A DNA stretch of 64,000 nucleotides, taken from assembly GCA_035447065.1 (NCBI GenBank), contig DAOTGJ010000014.1, positions 1 through 64,000 of the forward strand. The letters are read 5' to 3'. This document shows positions 7,954-16,106 of this stretch, one piece after another; position 1 is the first letter of the stretch; each line of letters begins with the position of its first letter. Position numbers and translations under genes: made by a program. The notes below the pieces were generated by a model. It searched no databases and was not told the origin of the DNA. It saw only the letters and a program-made list of their open reading frames with translations. The DNA comes from CALEMW01 sp035447065 (GTDB lineage: Bacteria > Krumholzibacteriota > Krumholzibacteriia > LZORAL124-64-63).

Positions 7954-9105
7954 TCAGCCGTGCCGCTCGCGCAGGATCCGGGCGGCGCGCACCATGCTGC
8001 GGAGCTTGGCCACGGCGGCCTCCTCCTCGTTCACGCAGCGGTTGGCGAAGCAGCCGAAGCCGCAGTCGGGGTTGAGGAAGATCCGTTCCGGCGCGAACCA
8101 GCGCAGGGCTTCCTCGGCCCGGGCCACGATGGCCGCGGGGTCCTCGGCGTCGTCCGTACGCGGGTTGACGCAGCCCAGGCCCAGCTCGCGGGCGCCCAGG
8201 GCCTCGCCCACCACCGCCAGCTCGCCGGCGCGCGGCGTGGCGTACTCCAGCACGAACTGGTTCACCCGCATGGCCGTGAACGCCGGCAGCAGGGCGTGGT
8301 AGTCGCCGGTGAGCAGCACCTCCTCCTGGCGGGACCAGTTGCCGCGGCACACGTGGATGCCGGTGCGCACGCCGTCGATCCCGTCCACGATGCGGTTCAG
8401 CAGCTCCGCCGCGTAGCTCAGCTCGGAACCCGCGTCACGGCGGGTCGCGAGGGTGGCTCACATGAAGGTGCGGCGGTCGCACTCCTCGCTCATGACGATC
8501 TCCGTGAGCACCGGCTCGTCGAACTGCACGAAGGCGGCGCCGGCGTCGCGCAGCTCCGTGAGCTCGTCGCGCAGGATGCGCACCACGTCGTCGGCCATCT
8601 CGGTCTTGTCGCCGTAGGCCTTGGACGTGTAGGCGCCCACCCACATGGAGCGCGTGAGCAGGTACGGCCCGGGCAGGGTCACCTTCACGGGCTTGTCGGT
8701 GAGCTGCTGCACGAAGCGCAGGTCGTCCACGGCCAGGGGCGCGCGGCGGGCCAGGCGTCCGGTGCAGGTGGGGTTGCGGATGGCCGACGCGGGCACGTCC
8801 AGCGTGTCCAGCATCTCCTCGAAGGAGCCCTTGTCCTCCACCGTGTCCAGCATCTCGGCCAGCGACATGAGGCGCGTGCCGTCCAGCTTGTCGGTGATGA
8901 AGGAGTAGAAGTTGTCGCGGCGGTGCTCGCCGTCCACCACCACGTCCACGCCGGCGTCCACCTGGTGGGCCACGCAGCGGCGCACCTCGTCGTCGGCCAG
9001 CCGGTCGAAGGCGGCGGCGTCCAGACGGCCGGCCTGCTTGTCCCGCAGGGCGCGCAGGAGCTCGCGCGAGCGGGGCCAGCTGCCGACCTGGGTCACATCG
9101 AACAT
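7954..9105 (-). CDS. MetE-like zinc methyltransferase, selenoprotein with in-frame UGA (Sec216)
   Basis: Read through one in-frame UGA (8460-8458) this is a 383-aa core-MetE-like protein (cobalamin-independent methionine synthase C-terminal domain, no N-terminal domain). N-terminus TQVGSWPRS, substrate loop QFDEPVL, zinc ligands H251 and C253 in IHVCRGNWS, probable E287 (VLEYA) and C348 (NPDCGFG); the E-to-C spacing of 61 equals that of E. coli MetE. The UGA sits at residue 216 after DRRTFM and before ATLATRRDA, and both halves are needed for a complete barrel. A SECIS-like hairpin follows at once. Members of this family transfer methyl groups to thiols; substrate here is unknown. Last gene of an operon with TusA-, DsrE- and OsmC-like proteins. 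A sequencing error or recent nonsense mutation is the alternative. Confidence 0.85.
8428..8445 (-). promoter_or_regulatory. bSECIS-like hairpin for the MetE-like selenoprotein
   Basis: In the mRNA, 12 nt after the UGA begins a perfect 6-bp stem ACCCGC / GCGGGT with the 6-nt loop CGUGAC. The loop starts 18 nt after the UGA and has G as its second base, satisfying the usual bacterial SECIS rule (loop 16-37 nt downstream, G among the first two loop bases, stem of at least 4 bp). The loop matches the CGUGA loops of the two thioredoxin-like selenoproteins in this window. Confidence 0.75.
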
Positions 9106-9154
9106 GAGGGTCCTTTCGCGGCCGGACGCGCGCGGCGCCCGGCCCGGAGGAAGG

Positions 9155-9916
9155 TCAGACGACGGAGAGGCGCAGCTCCAGGGCGCAGGCCTTGGCCAGC
9201 GTGGCGGCCAGGGGCGATCGCGCCACCACGCCGTCCCACACGGCCCGCAGGCGCGCCTCGTCGTCGAAGGAGGAGACGAAGGCCTTGATCTGGACCGCGG
9301 CCAGGGAGGGGTCGCCCGCGGCCAACCCCAGATGGGCGGTCACGTCGTGCAGGCGGCCGCGCACGCTGAGCTCCACGTCGTCGGCCTGGAGCCCCTCGCG
9401 GCTGCAGGCCGACGCGAATCCCACCGCCAGATCCGCGGCCAGGGCCCCCAGGGCGGCCTCCAGGGCCGACGGATGGGCGTCCTGCTCCTCGAAGCTGGCG
9501 GGCTGGCCCACCGTCCACTGGAAGTTGCGGCAGTACACGCCGGCGCTGAGGTGGCCGGAGGCCCGGGCGCGCAGGCGCCACTCGTAGGCCTTGGCCTTCT
9601 CCTTGTCGCGGTCCAGGGCCGCCGCCTCGGCGGCGGCGGCCTCGCCGCTGGCCTTGCGCACGAAGAAGCGCTTCTGCGCGGGAGTCTCGCCGGGCAGCTC
9701 GCCCAGATACTCGTGCCCCACCATGCGGCACCAGGGCGGCAGGTCGTCGCACACCGTCGTCTCGACGCTGCGCATCTCCAGCACGCCGCCCTCGGGCACC
9801 TGCTGCATGTTCTCGCGGATCAGCAGGACCAGGCCGGAGCCGCAGTCCAGGTCGCCGCCGTCGAACATGTGGTCGGGAGCGAGCCCTGCGAGCTCCCGCG
9901 GATCGCGGCCGCCCAC
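9155..9916 (-). CDS. TusA-like sulfurtransferase fused to an OsmC-like domain
   Basis: Protein of 253 aa. Residues about 17-75 are a TusA/SirA-like domain with a CG (DCGSG) in place of the canonical CPxP and the family's PPWCRMVGHEYLG segment; residues about 85-253 are OsmC-like (WRLRARASGHLSAGVYCRNFQWTV, ALEAALGALAADL, ARSPLAATLAKA). Both Cys of the OsmC peroxidase pair are missing (ALGAL instead of ALGAC, SP instead of CPV), so peroxidase activity is unlikely and a sulfur-carrier or binding role is more plausible. GTG start at 9916 one base after the upstream gene; an internal ATG at 9868 would also keep the TusA domain. Confidence 0.8.
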   Translation of the reverse strand: MGGRDPRELAGLAPDHMFDGGDLDCGSGLVLLIRENMQQVPEGGVLEMRSVETTVCDDLPPWCRMVGHEYLGELPGETPAQKRFFVRKASGEAAAAEAAALDRDKEKAKAYEWRLRARASGHLSAGVYCRNFQWTVGQPASFEEQDAHPSALEAALGALAADLAVGFASACSREGLQADDVELSVRGRLHDVTAHLGLAAGDPSLAAVQIKAFVSSFDDEARLRAVWDGVVARSPLAATLAKACALELRLSVV

Positions 9917-9917
9917 G

Positions 9918-10283
9918 TCAGTAGGCCACGCAGGGCGCGCCGTCGGCCAGGAACTCCACCAGGGCCGCGCCGCCGGCCGGCGTGGCGCCGTCCACCAGCA
10001 TGTCCTCGGTGATGCCGCGCTTCTTGATGCAGGGGGAGCAGACCAGGATGCGGCCGCCGTTGCCCACGAACTTGTCCACCAGGTCCTTCAGGGGGGCGAA
10101 GGGGGCGCCCTCGTCGATCTTCTCGTACTCGCCCTTGACGGCGGCCCAGACCCCGTCGGCGCTCAGGAAGATCATGGTGTCCTTGTCGCTGCCCAGGGCG
10201 GCGTTGGCCACCACGAAGCCCAGGGTGGCCTTGTCGCCGTTGGTCTTGCACTCGGTGATGGTGACGCAGAACGTGTTCGACAT
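9918..10283 (-). CDS. DsrE/DsrF-like sulfur relay protein
   Basis: Protein of 121 aa, a single DsrE-type Rossmann-like domain: N-terminal ATLGFVVANAALGSDKDTMIFLSADGVW, then the candidate sulfur-binding region ILVCSPCIKKRGI (C-x-x-C), and a GA-rich helix VDGATPAGGAALVEFLADGA. Relatives hand persulfide sulfur between TusA-type partners. Good ribosome site (GGAGACGACC) before the ATG. It lies between two TusA-like genes, so the three encode a compact sulfur (or selenium) transfer chain. Confidence 0.82.
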   Translation of the reverse strand: MSNTFCVTITECKTNGDKATLGFVVANAALGSDKDTMIFLSADGVWAAVKGEYEKIDEGAPFAPLKDLVDKFVGNGGRILVCSPCIKKRGITEDMLVDGATPAGGAALVEFLADGAPCVAY

Positions 10284-10308
10284 GAGAGGTCGTCTCCTTC
10301 AGTGACGT

Positions 10309-10548
10309 TCAGGAGCGGGTGCGGATGAGGTAGAAGGGGGGAGCCGCGTCCACCAGCCGATGCCGCGTCAACCGGCACCAGGCAGGGATCTCGACGGGCG
10401 CGCCGGCGTCTCGGCTGGCCACCATGAGGTTGGTTCCCGGCGGCAGGTGCGTCACCACCCGCTTCAGGTCGATGATGAAATCACCGCAACCCCGGTCCAC
10501 GGCGTCGTAGACCTCGTCGAACTCCCAATGTGCGGGCACTCCCGCCAT
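10309..10548 (-). CDS. Small TusA-like sulfurtransferase
   Basis: Protein of 79 aa from the ATG at 10548, which follows GAAGGAGGAGCC. TusA/SirA-like fold: RGCGDFIIDLKRVV then LPPGTNLMVASRDAGAPVEI and PAWCRLTRHRLV. As in the fusion protein of the same operon, the active Cys is in a CG rather than CP motif, and a second conserved Cys occurs in WCR. First gene of the operon that ends with the MetE-like selenoprotein; probable sulfur carrier. Confidence 0.78.
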   Translation of the reverse strand: MAGVPAHWEFDEVYDAVDRGCGDFIIDLKRVVTHLPPGTNLMVASRDAGAPVEIPAWCRLTRHRLVDAAPPFYLIRTRS

Positions 10549-10567
10549 GGCTCCTCCTTCGGGACGC

Positions 10568-10596
10568 ACCGTAGGCAGCGGACCAGCCCCGGTCAA
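10568..10596 (-). promoter_or_regulatory. Sigma-70-like promoter of the sulfur-relay operon
   Basis: On the minus strand TTGACC (10596-10591), 17-base spacer, TACGGT (10573-10568), 20 bases before the start codon. The -35 matches 5 of 6, the -10 only 3 of 6. Confidence 0.45.
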
Positions 10597-10700
10597 GGCG
10601 GATCTGTTCCGGGCTCAAGAAGGCCGATCCCAGGCCGAAACCATGCGGGAGGAAGCGCCTTCGTCGAAGGCGTCCCAGGTCTCGTCTCGTGGAGCGTTCC

Positions 10701-13469
10701 ATGTCCGGCATGCGTGATCAGCGCAGAGGATTCCGCGCTTTGGCTCCGGCCCTGGCGGTCGCGATGCCGCTGGTGCTGGCCCTGGGCACGCGCCTGCTCC
10801 ACATCCGCTCCGAGCCGGGAGCCTCGGGCCTGCACCTGCTGGCGGAGCTGCTGAGCATGTTCACCGGCCTGTCCGGGGCGCTCTATCTGATGATCCGGCA
10901 CGGCCAGCGCCGACAGGGCGCCCACTACTGGATCGCCATCTCCCTGCTGATCCTGGCCACCATGACCGGGTTCCACGCCATGGCGGAGGAGCCCGCGGCC
11001 CGCGATCTCATGATCCGGGCGGGCCTGATCCTGAGCGGCCTGACGGCCCTGCCCGCCCTGGGCAGGCCCCAGCCCCGTCCGCTCTGGGCCGTGATGGGCA
11101 CGCCGCTGGCCGCCGTGCTGGGCTGCGGCGTCTTCGCCGTGGGCATCACGCGGCCCGCTCCCGCCCTGGCGGCCGCGGCCGGTCCCTGGCTGGATGCGGC
11201 CACCCTGGTGTCCGTCGCCGCCTTCGGCCTGGTGGCCTGGCGCCTCCACCGCGACGCGCGCCGCACCGGCTTCCTGGGACTCCACTGGCTGGCGGCCTAC
11301 GGCATCCTGATGGCCCTGGCGACGCTCCGCGCCCACAGCGCCTTCCCCCCGGGCCACGACTGGTTCCTGGTGACGCCGCGCCTGGCGGCCACGCTCACCC
11401 TGCTGGTCTACGCCATGATCTCCAGCGCCCGCGAGTTCAACACCCTGGGCCGCGCCGAGGAGGAGCTGCGCCGCAGCGCCGCCCGCTTCCGCGCCATCAC
11501 GGAGAACACGTCGGACATCATCTTCCTGCTGGATTCCGACGGCGTCTTCACCTACATGAGCCCCGCCGCCGCCCGCGTGGCCGGCGTGAAGCCGGAGGAG
11601 CTCATCGGCCGACCGCCGGGACGCCTGACGCACGAGGACGACCGGCCCCTGATCCACGACGGCCTGGCCCGCGCCAAGGCGTCGCCGGGCGAGAGCGTGC
11701 AGGTGGGGCCCATCCGGGTGCGCCACGCCGACGGCCGCTGGATCCGGGTGGAGGGCGTGTACACCTGCCTGGACCACGATCCCGACGTGCGCGGCACCGT
11801 GATGAACTACCGCGACGTCAGCGAGCGCGAGGCCTCGCAGCGCGAGCTGGCCGACAGCCGCGAGCGTCTCTCGCACCTGATCCGCAACCTGCCCGGCCTG
11901 GTCTACCGCTGCCGTCCGGACGAGGAATTCTCCCTGGAGTACGTGAGCGACTACTCGCGTCAGATCCTGGGCTACATGCCCGAGGAGTTCCTGGACGCCG
12001 AGATCGTCTGCGCGGCCGACATCATCCATCCCGAGGACCTCGTGCGCGTGCGCACCAGCATGCGGCGCGCCGTGGACGACGGGCAGCCCATCCGCGAGGA
12101 GTACCGCGTCATCCACCGCGACGGATCCGTGCGCTGGGTCATGGAGCGCGGCGCCGGGATCTACGGCGCGAACGGCACGCTGGAGGCCGTGGAGGGCATC
12201 ATCATCGACATCACGGAGCTGGTGCAGAGCCGCCGCGAGCTGCAGCGCACCAAGTTCGCCGTGGATCACGGCCTGGACGCCCTCTACTGGGTGGACCGCT
12301 GGGGCCGCATCGTGGACGTGAACGGGACCGCCTGCCACTACCTGGGCTACGAGCGCCGGGAGCTCATCGGCAAGAACCTCTGGGACATCTCGGCGGACCT
12401 GGAGGCGGAGGACTGGGCCCGCACCTGGGAGTGGGTCAAGGAGCAGGGGGCCGTGCTGGTGGAGGGCGAGCACGTGACCCGCACCGGAAGGCGCTACCCG
12501 GTGGAGATCTCGTCGCTGTTCCTGGAGTTCGGCGGCGAGCAGTTCCACTGCTGCTTCGTGCGCGACATCAGCGACCGCAAGGAGGCCGAGCGCCAGATCC
12601 AGCGCATGAACCAGGACCTGGAGCGGCGCGTGCAGGAGCGCACGGCGGCCCTGGAGGAGGCGCAGGAGAAGCTGGTGACGTCGGAGAAGATGGCGGCCCT
12701 GGGCAACCTTGTGGCCGGCGTGGCCCACGAGATCAACACGCCCCTGGGCATCGGCGTGACCGCGGCGTCGCACCTGGACCGCAAGGTGCGGGAGATGGAG
12801 GCGGTCTACCGCGAGGGCCGCATGAAGAAGTCGGACTTCGAGGCGCTGCTGGGCCTGGTGCGGGAGACGGCGGGCCTCATGCTCACCAACCTCAAGCGCG
12901 CCGCCGAGCTGGTGCAGGGGTTCAAGCAGGTGTCCGTGGACCAGTCCAGCGAGCAGCGCCGCGTCTTCGTCCTGGACGAGTACCTGCGCGAGGTGGTGCA
13001 GAGCCTGGACCCCGAGCTCAAGCGCCGCCGCCACGGCGTGGACCTGCACTGCGACCGCGGCGTGGAGGTGGACGGCTATCCCGGCGCCCTGGCGCAGGTG
13101 GTCACCAACCTGATCCTCAACTCGGTGAAGCACGGGTTCGAGGACAAGGACCAGGGCCGCATCTGGATCCACGTGGACGCCGGGACCGAGCGCATCCGCA
13201 TCCTCTACAAGGACGACGGCCAGGGCATGAACGCGGAGCAGGTGCGCCGCCTCTACGAGCCCTTCTACACCACCAAGCGCGGCCGCGGCGGCAGCGGCCT
13301 GGGCATGAACATCGTCTTCAACCTGGTGACGCAGCTCCTGGGAGGCACCATCGAGTGCCAGAGCGACCTGGGGCAGGGGACGGTCTTCGTGCTGGAATTC
13401 CCGCGCATCGCGCCGCGGCGCGGCGAGGCGGGACTGGAGACGCCGCTGCCGGTGGGCGCCGGCCGCTAG
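10701..13469 (+). CDS. Membrane sensor histidine kinase with three PAS domains
   Basis: Protein of 922 aa. About seven hydrophobic helices occupy residues 10-240 (a MASE-like membrane sensor), followed by PAS 1 (about 262-375, ending MNYRDVSE), PAS 2 with PAC (about 385-515, ending IIIDITEL), PAS 3 (about 520-630, ending CCFVRDISD), a coiled coil, HisKA with H676 in GVAHEINTP, and HATPase (NLILNSVKHG, DDGQGM, GGSGLGMNIV). ATG at 10701 with GGAG six bases upstream. No response regulator is next to it, so it is an orphan kinase here. Its last PAS and kinase core closely resemble those of the kinase at 176-1867. Its TAG overlaps the stop of the convergent microcompartment operon in a CTAG palindrome. 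Confidence 0.92.
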   Translation: MSGMRDQRRGFRALAPALAVAMPLVLALGTRLLHIRSEPGASGLHLLAELLSMFTGLSGALYLMIRHGQRRQGAHYWIAISLLILATMTGFHAMAEEPAARDLMIRAGLILSGLTALPALGRPQPRPLWAVMGTPLAAVLGCGVFAVGITRPAPALAAAAGPWLDAATLVSVAAFGLVAWRLHRDARRTGFLGLHWLAAYGILMALATLRAHSAFPPGHDWFLVTPRLAATLTLLVYAMISSAREFNTLGRAEEELRRSAARFRAITENTSDIIFLLDSDGVFTYMSPAAARVAGVKPEELIGRPPGRLTHEDDRPLIHDGLARAKASPGESVQVGPIRVRHADGRWIRVEGVYTCLDHDPDVRGTVMNYRDVSEREASQRELADSRERLSHLIRNLPGLVYRCRPDEEFSLEYVSDYSRQILGYMPEEFLDAEIVCAADIIHPEDLVRVRTSMRRAVDDGQPIREEYRVIHRDGSVRWVMERGAGIYGANGTLEAVEGIIIDITELVQSRRELQRTKFAVDHGLDALYWVDRWGRIVDVNGTACHYLGYERRELIGKNLWDISADLEAEDWARTWEWVKEQGAVLVEGEHVTRTGRRYPVEISSLFLEFGGEQFHCCFVRDISDRKEAERQIQRMNQDLERRVQERTAALEEAQEKLVTSEKMAALGNLVAGVAHEINTPLGIGVTAASHLDRKVREMEAVYREGRMKKSDFEALLGLVRETAGLMLTNLKRAAELVQGFKQVSVDQSSEQRRVFVLDEYLREVVQSLDPELKRRRHGVDLHCDRGVEVDGYPGALAQVVTNLILNSVKHGFEDKDQGRIWIHVDAGTERIRILYKDDGQGMNAEQVRRLYEPFYTTKRGRGGSGLGMNIVFNLVTQLLGGTIECQSDLGQGTVFVLEFPRIAPRRGEAGLETPLPVGAGR

Positions 13470-13738
13470 GCCTCGCGTCGGACCGCGTCCACGCTCCCCA
13501 CCACCACCGTGCGGATGGGCAGGCCGCCCCGGCCAAGGATCTGGCGCGCGCCGTTCCCCTCGTCCAGCAGCAGCACCGTCTCGCCCACGCCCGTGCCGGC
13601 CGTGTCCACGGCCAGCAGCTCGCGGCCGGTGCCTGCGCCGTCGGCGTCCAGAAGCTCCACCAGCAGCAGGCGGTGGCCGTCCAGACCGGGGTGGCGGATG
13701 GTGGCCGTCACGGTGCCGCGCACGCGTCCCACCATCAT
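13466..13738 (-). CDS. BMC-P (EutN/CcmL-type) pentameric shell protein 3
   Basis: Protein of 90 aa, the size of an EutN/CcmL beta-barrel shell vertex protein: GRVRGTVTATIRHPGLDGHRLLLVELLD, then AVDTAGTGVGETVLLLDEGNGARQILG and PIRTVVVGSVDAV. Such proteins form pentamers that cap the vertices of the microcompartment shell. Last gene of the BMC operon; its start overlaps the stop of the preceding BMC-P gene (ATGA). It is one of three BMC-P paralogues here. Confidence 0.9.
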   Translation of the reverse strand: MMVGRVRGTVTATIRHPGLDGHRLLLVELLDADGAGTGRELLAVDTAGTGVGETVLLLDEGNGARQILGRGGLPIRTVVVGSVDAVRREA

Positions 13739-14022
13739 GAGGCGCCCTCGCCCTCGTCCAGGTGCACGTCGTCCACCAGGCCGGTCACCGCATGGTCCAC
13801 CGGCACGAACGACGGGTCCAGGCTCACCGCGGCCTCCCGGCTGGCCACCCAGGCCACCAGCTGGCCGCGGCCGGCCATGCGCGTGCCGTCGGCGGCCACG
13901 AAGGCGGCGCCGCGCGGCGTGCCGAACCGATCCACGGGCTGCACCCAGAGCAGGGGCACGCCCTCCATGCCGGGCACGCTCTGGGCGGTCACCAGGGTGC
14001 CGATCACGCGTCCGAGCTGCAT
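13735..14022 (-). CDS. BMC-P (EutN/CcmL-type) pentameric shell protein 2
   Basis: Protein of 95 aa beginning MQLGRVIGTLVTAQSVPG, the classic N-terminal strand of the EutN/CcmL family, with VQPVDRFGTPRGAAFVAADG in the middle and DHAVTGLVDDVHL near the C-terminus. The ATG at 14022 has GGAGGGATGAC before it; a longer start at 14058 is unlikely. Pentamer vertex protein of the shell. Translationally coupled to the genes on both sides (1-base gap to BMC-T upstream, ATGA overlap downstream). Confidence 0.9.
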   Translation of the reverse strand: MQLGRVIGTLVTAQSVPGMEGVPLLWVQPVDRFGTPRGAAFVAADGTRMAGRGQLVAWVASREAAVSLDPSFVPVDHAVTGLVDDVHLDEGEGAS

Positions 14023-14023
14023 G

Positions 14024-14641
14024 TCATCCCTCCACGGTCTCGGCGCCCTCGGGGGCATGCCGGGCGCAGATGCGCAGGTGCGTGCCCTCGGCCACGATCC
14101 GGCGCACCAGGGGCTCCACCCGCGGCAGCACGCTGCGCGCGGCGGTCCAGCCGGAGTCGCCGGCGCGGGCCTGGGCCAGGTCCAGGGCCGCGGTCACGTC
14201 GGTGAGCGAGCCGGTCAGCACGGCCAGGCCGCGGCCGCCCAGGTCGTCGCCCAGGCGCAGCTCCGCCAGGTCCACCGGCACGGCCTTCAGGGCCGCGTCC
14301 AGACCCCGCAGCAGGGCGGGGGAGGAGCGCGTCTCGAACACGCCCATGGCCTCGGACTCGCGTGCTTCGGGGCGCTGCGTCAGGGCCGCGGCCAGGGCGG
14401 GGTGCGGGTCGGGCAGCAGCACGTCGTCGCGCACCTGCCCCACGGCCAGGGCCACGCGGTGGGCCTCCTCCACGCTGGCCACGCTGCCGCCCACCAGCGC
14501 CAGGTAGCGGCCGGGGTGCACCGTGCCGCAGCGCAGCAGGGCGATGGGGGAGTTCTTGAGCATGCCGTCCACCGCGAGCAGGCCGTGGGCCGTGTACTCG
14601 AACTCCAGGAGGGCCAGGGCCTGCCGCATCGCGCCCGTCAT
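14024..14641 (-). CDS. BMC-T tandem-domain shell protein 2
   Basis: Protein of 205 aa with two BMC folds in tandem (about residues 5-95 and 105-195): ALALLEFEYTAHGLLAVDGM with CGTVHPGRYLALVGGSVASVEEA in the first, and VFETRSSPALLRGLDAALKA with GRGLAVLTGSLTDVTAALD in the second. BMC-T proteins form trimeric pseudohexamers in shell facets, often with a gated pore for larger substrates or cofactors. Sequence is diverged from the other BMC-T at 16728. Start overlaps the aldehyde dehydrogenase stop (ATGA). Confidence 0.85.
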   Translation of the reverse strand: MTGAMRQALALLEFEYTAHGLLAVDGMLKNSPIALLRCGTVHPGRYLALVGGSVASVEEAHRVALAVGQVRDDVLLPDPHPALAAALTQRPEARESEAMGVFETRSSPALLRGLDAALKAVPVDLAELRLGDDLGGRGLAVLTGSLTDVTAALDLAQARAGDSGWTAARSVLPRVEPLVRRIVAEGTHLRICARHAPEGAETVEG

Positions 14642-16071
14642 ACGATCCGGAAGTGGTCCACCAGCACGCAGCGGCGCCGGCGGCTGAAGCTGAGGGGCCC
14701 GGTGAGGCCCTCGCCCGTGGGGCTGGCGATGGTGAAGCTGGTGTACCCCTCGCCGCCCTCGCCCAGGCCGCTGTAGATGGGCCCGTTCTTCACGAAGATG
14801 CTGGTGTTCATCACGCGCGCCATGCGGCTCAGGGCGTCGATGTCGCGCGAGTGCATGGCCGCGGAGTGGCCGAACCCGTGCTCCGCCTCGCGGGCCAGCT
14901 CGATGGCGCGGTCCACGTCCGGCACGCGCACCACGGGCAGCACGGGCATCATCTGCTCCGTCCACACCAGGGGATGGTCCTCGGGCACGTCGCACGCCAC
15001 CAGGCGGGGGTCGCCGTCGACGGGGATGCCGGCGCGGCGCAGGATCTCGCCCGCGTTCTTGCCGATGCAGTCCTTGGCCATCACGCCGGGCCGGCGCGGC
15101 CCGCGGGTCTCGCTGAAGATCGTCGCCTCCAGCTTGCGCAGGTCCGAGCCCGAGGCCAGGTAGGCCCCCGCATCGCGCATGCCGCGCAGCAGGGCGTCGG
15201 CGGCCTCGGCCACCACGAAGACCTCCTTCTCGTCCACGCAGATGATGTTGTTGTCGAAGGAGGCGCCGCGCACGATGTGCCGCGCCGCGGCGGCGGGATC
15301 GCAGGAGGCGTCCACCACCACCGGCGGATTGCCCGGTCCCGCGCAGATGGCGCGCTTGCCGCTGCGCATGGCGGCCTTCACCACGCCGGCGCCGCCGGTC
15401 ACCACCAGCAGGCGCACGCCCGGGTGGGTCATCAGCGCCTGGGCCGACTCCACCGTGGGCGCGCCCACGGCGGTCACCACGTCCTCCGGCCCGCCCGCCT
15501 CGCGGACGGCCCGGTGGATGAGCCGCACCGTCTCCATGGAGCAGCGCACGGCGCTGGGGTGCACGTTGAACACCACCGTGTTGCCCGCGGCCACCATGCC
15601 GATGGTGTTGCAGATGATGGTGCTGGTGGGATTGGTGGTGGGCGTGATGGCGCCGATGACGCCGAAGGGCGCCCACTCCGTGAGGGTGAGGCCGCGGTCG
15701 CCGCTCCAGGTCTGGGGCCGCAGCTCCTCGCAGCCCGGCGTCTTCTCCGTGACCAGGCGGTTCTTGACCACCTTGTCCTCGCAGCGGCCCAGTCCGGTCT
15801 CCTCGTGGGCCAGGCGGGCCAGGCGGTCGCCTTCGCGGCGCATGACGTCGCGGATGGCGGCGATCATGCGCTCGCGCACGGCCAGCGGCAGCTCCCCCAG
15901 GCGCACGAAGGCGCGGCGGGCGGCGGCCACGGCCGCGTCCACGTCGGCGTGGATGCCCTCGCCCGTGGGGGCGGAGGCCGCGGCCGGCGCGGCGGGCGCG
16001 GCGCCGGGGCGCAGGGTCCGCGCCAGGCGCATGGCGATGGCGTCGACCTGGGCGTCCGTCAGTCGGCTCAC
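14638..16071 (-). CDS. CoA-acylating aldehyde dehydrogenase of the microcompartment (PduP/EutE-like)
   Basis: Protein of 477 aa. Catalytic C278 lies in FDNNIICVDEKEV, with the nucleotide-site segments ITPTTNPTSTIICNTIG and VVTGGAGVVKAAM; these are characteristic of the EutE/PduP acylating aldehyde dehydrogenases, which turn an aldehyde, NAD+ and CoA into acyl-CoA. Residues 4-21 (LTDAQVDAIAMRLARTLR) form an amphipathic helix followed by an Ala/Pro linker, as expected of an encapsulation peptide that docks cargo to the shell. Start is GTG at 16071, with GGAGG seven bases upstream. Expected substrate is acetaldehyde made by the DeoC domain of the fusion protein upstream. Confidence 0.92.
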   Translation of the reverse strand: MSRLTDAQVDAIAMRLARTLRPGAAPAAPAAASAPTGEGIHADVDAAVAAARRAFVRLGELPLAVRERMIAAIRDVMRREGDRLARLAHEETGLGRCEDKVVKNRLVTEKTPGCEELRPQTWSGDRGLTLTEWAPFGVIGAITPTTNPTSTIICNTIGMVAAGNTVVFNVHPSAVRCSMETVRLIHRAVREAGGPEDVVTAVGAPTVESAQALMTHPGVRLLVVTGGAGVVKAAMRSGKRAICAGPGNPPVVVDASCDPAAAARHIVRGASFDNNIICVDEKEVFVVAEAADALLRGMRDAGAYLASGSDLRKLEATIFSETRGPRRPGVMAKDCIGKNAGEILRRAGIPVDGDPRLVACDVPEDHPLVWTEQMMPVLPVVRVPDVDRAIELAREAEHGFGHSAAMHSRDIDALSRMARVMNTSIFVKNGPIYSGLGEGGEGYTSFTIASPTGEGLTGPLSFSRRRRCVLVDHFRIV

Positions 16072-16106
16072 CGGTCATCCTCCACGATGGGTTGCGGGCG
16101 GGACGT

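Noticed and set aside
7954..9105. Two separate genes or a nonsense-mutated pseudogene at the MetE-like locus
   Set aside because: Frame and all key residues are kept on both sides, the hairpin after the UGA fits SECIS rules, and three further genes in the window show the same pattern. The second fragment has no proper start or ribosome site.
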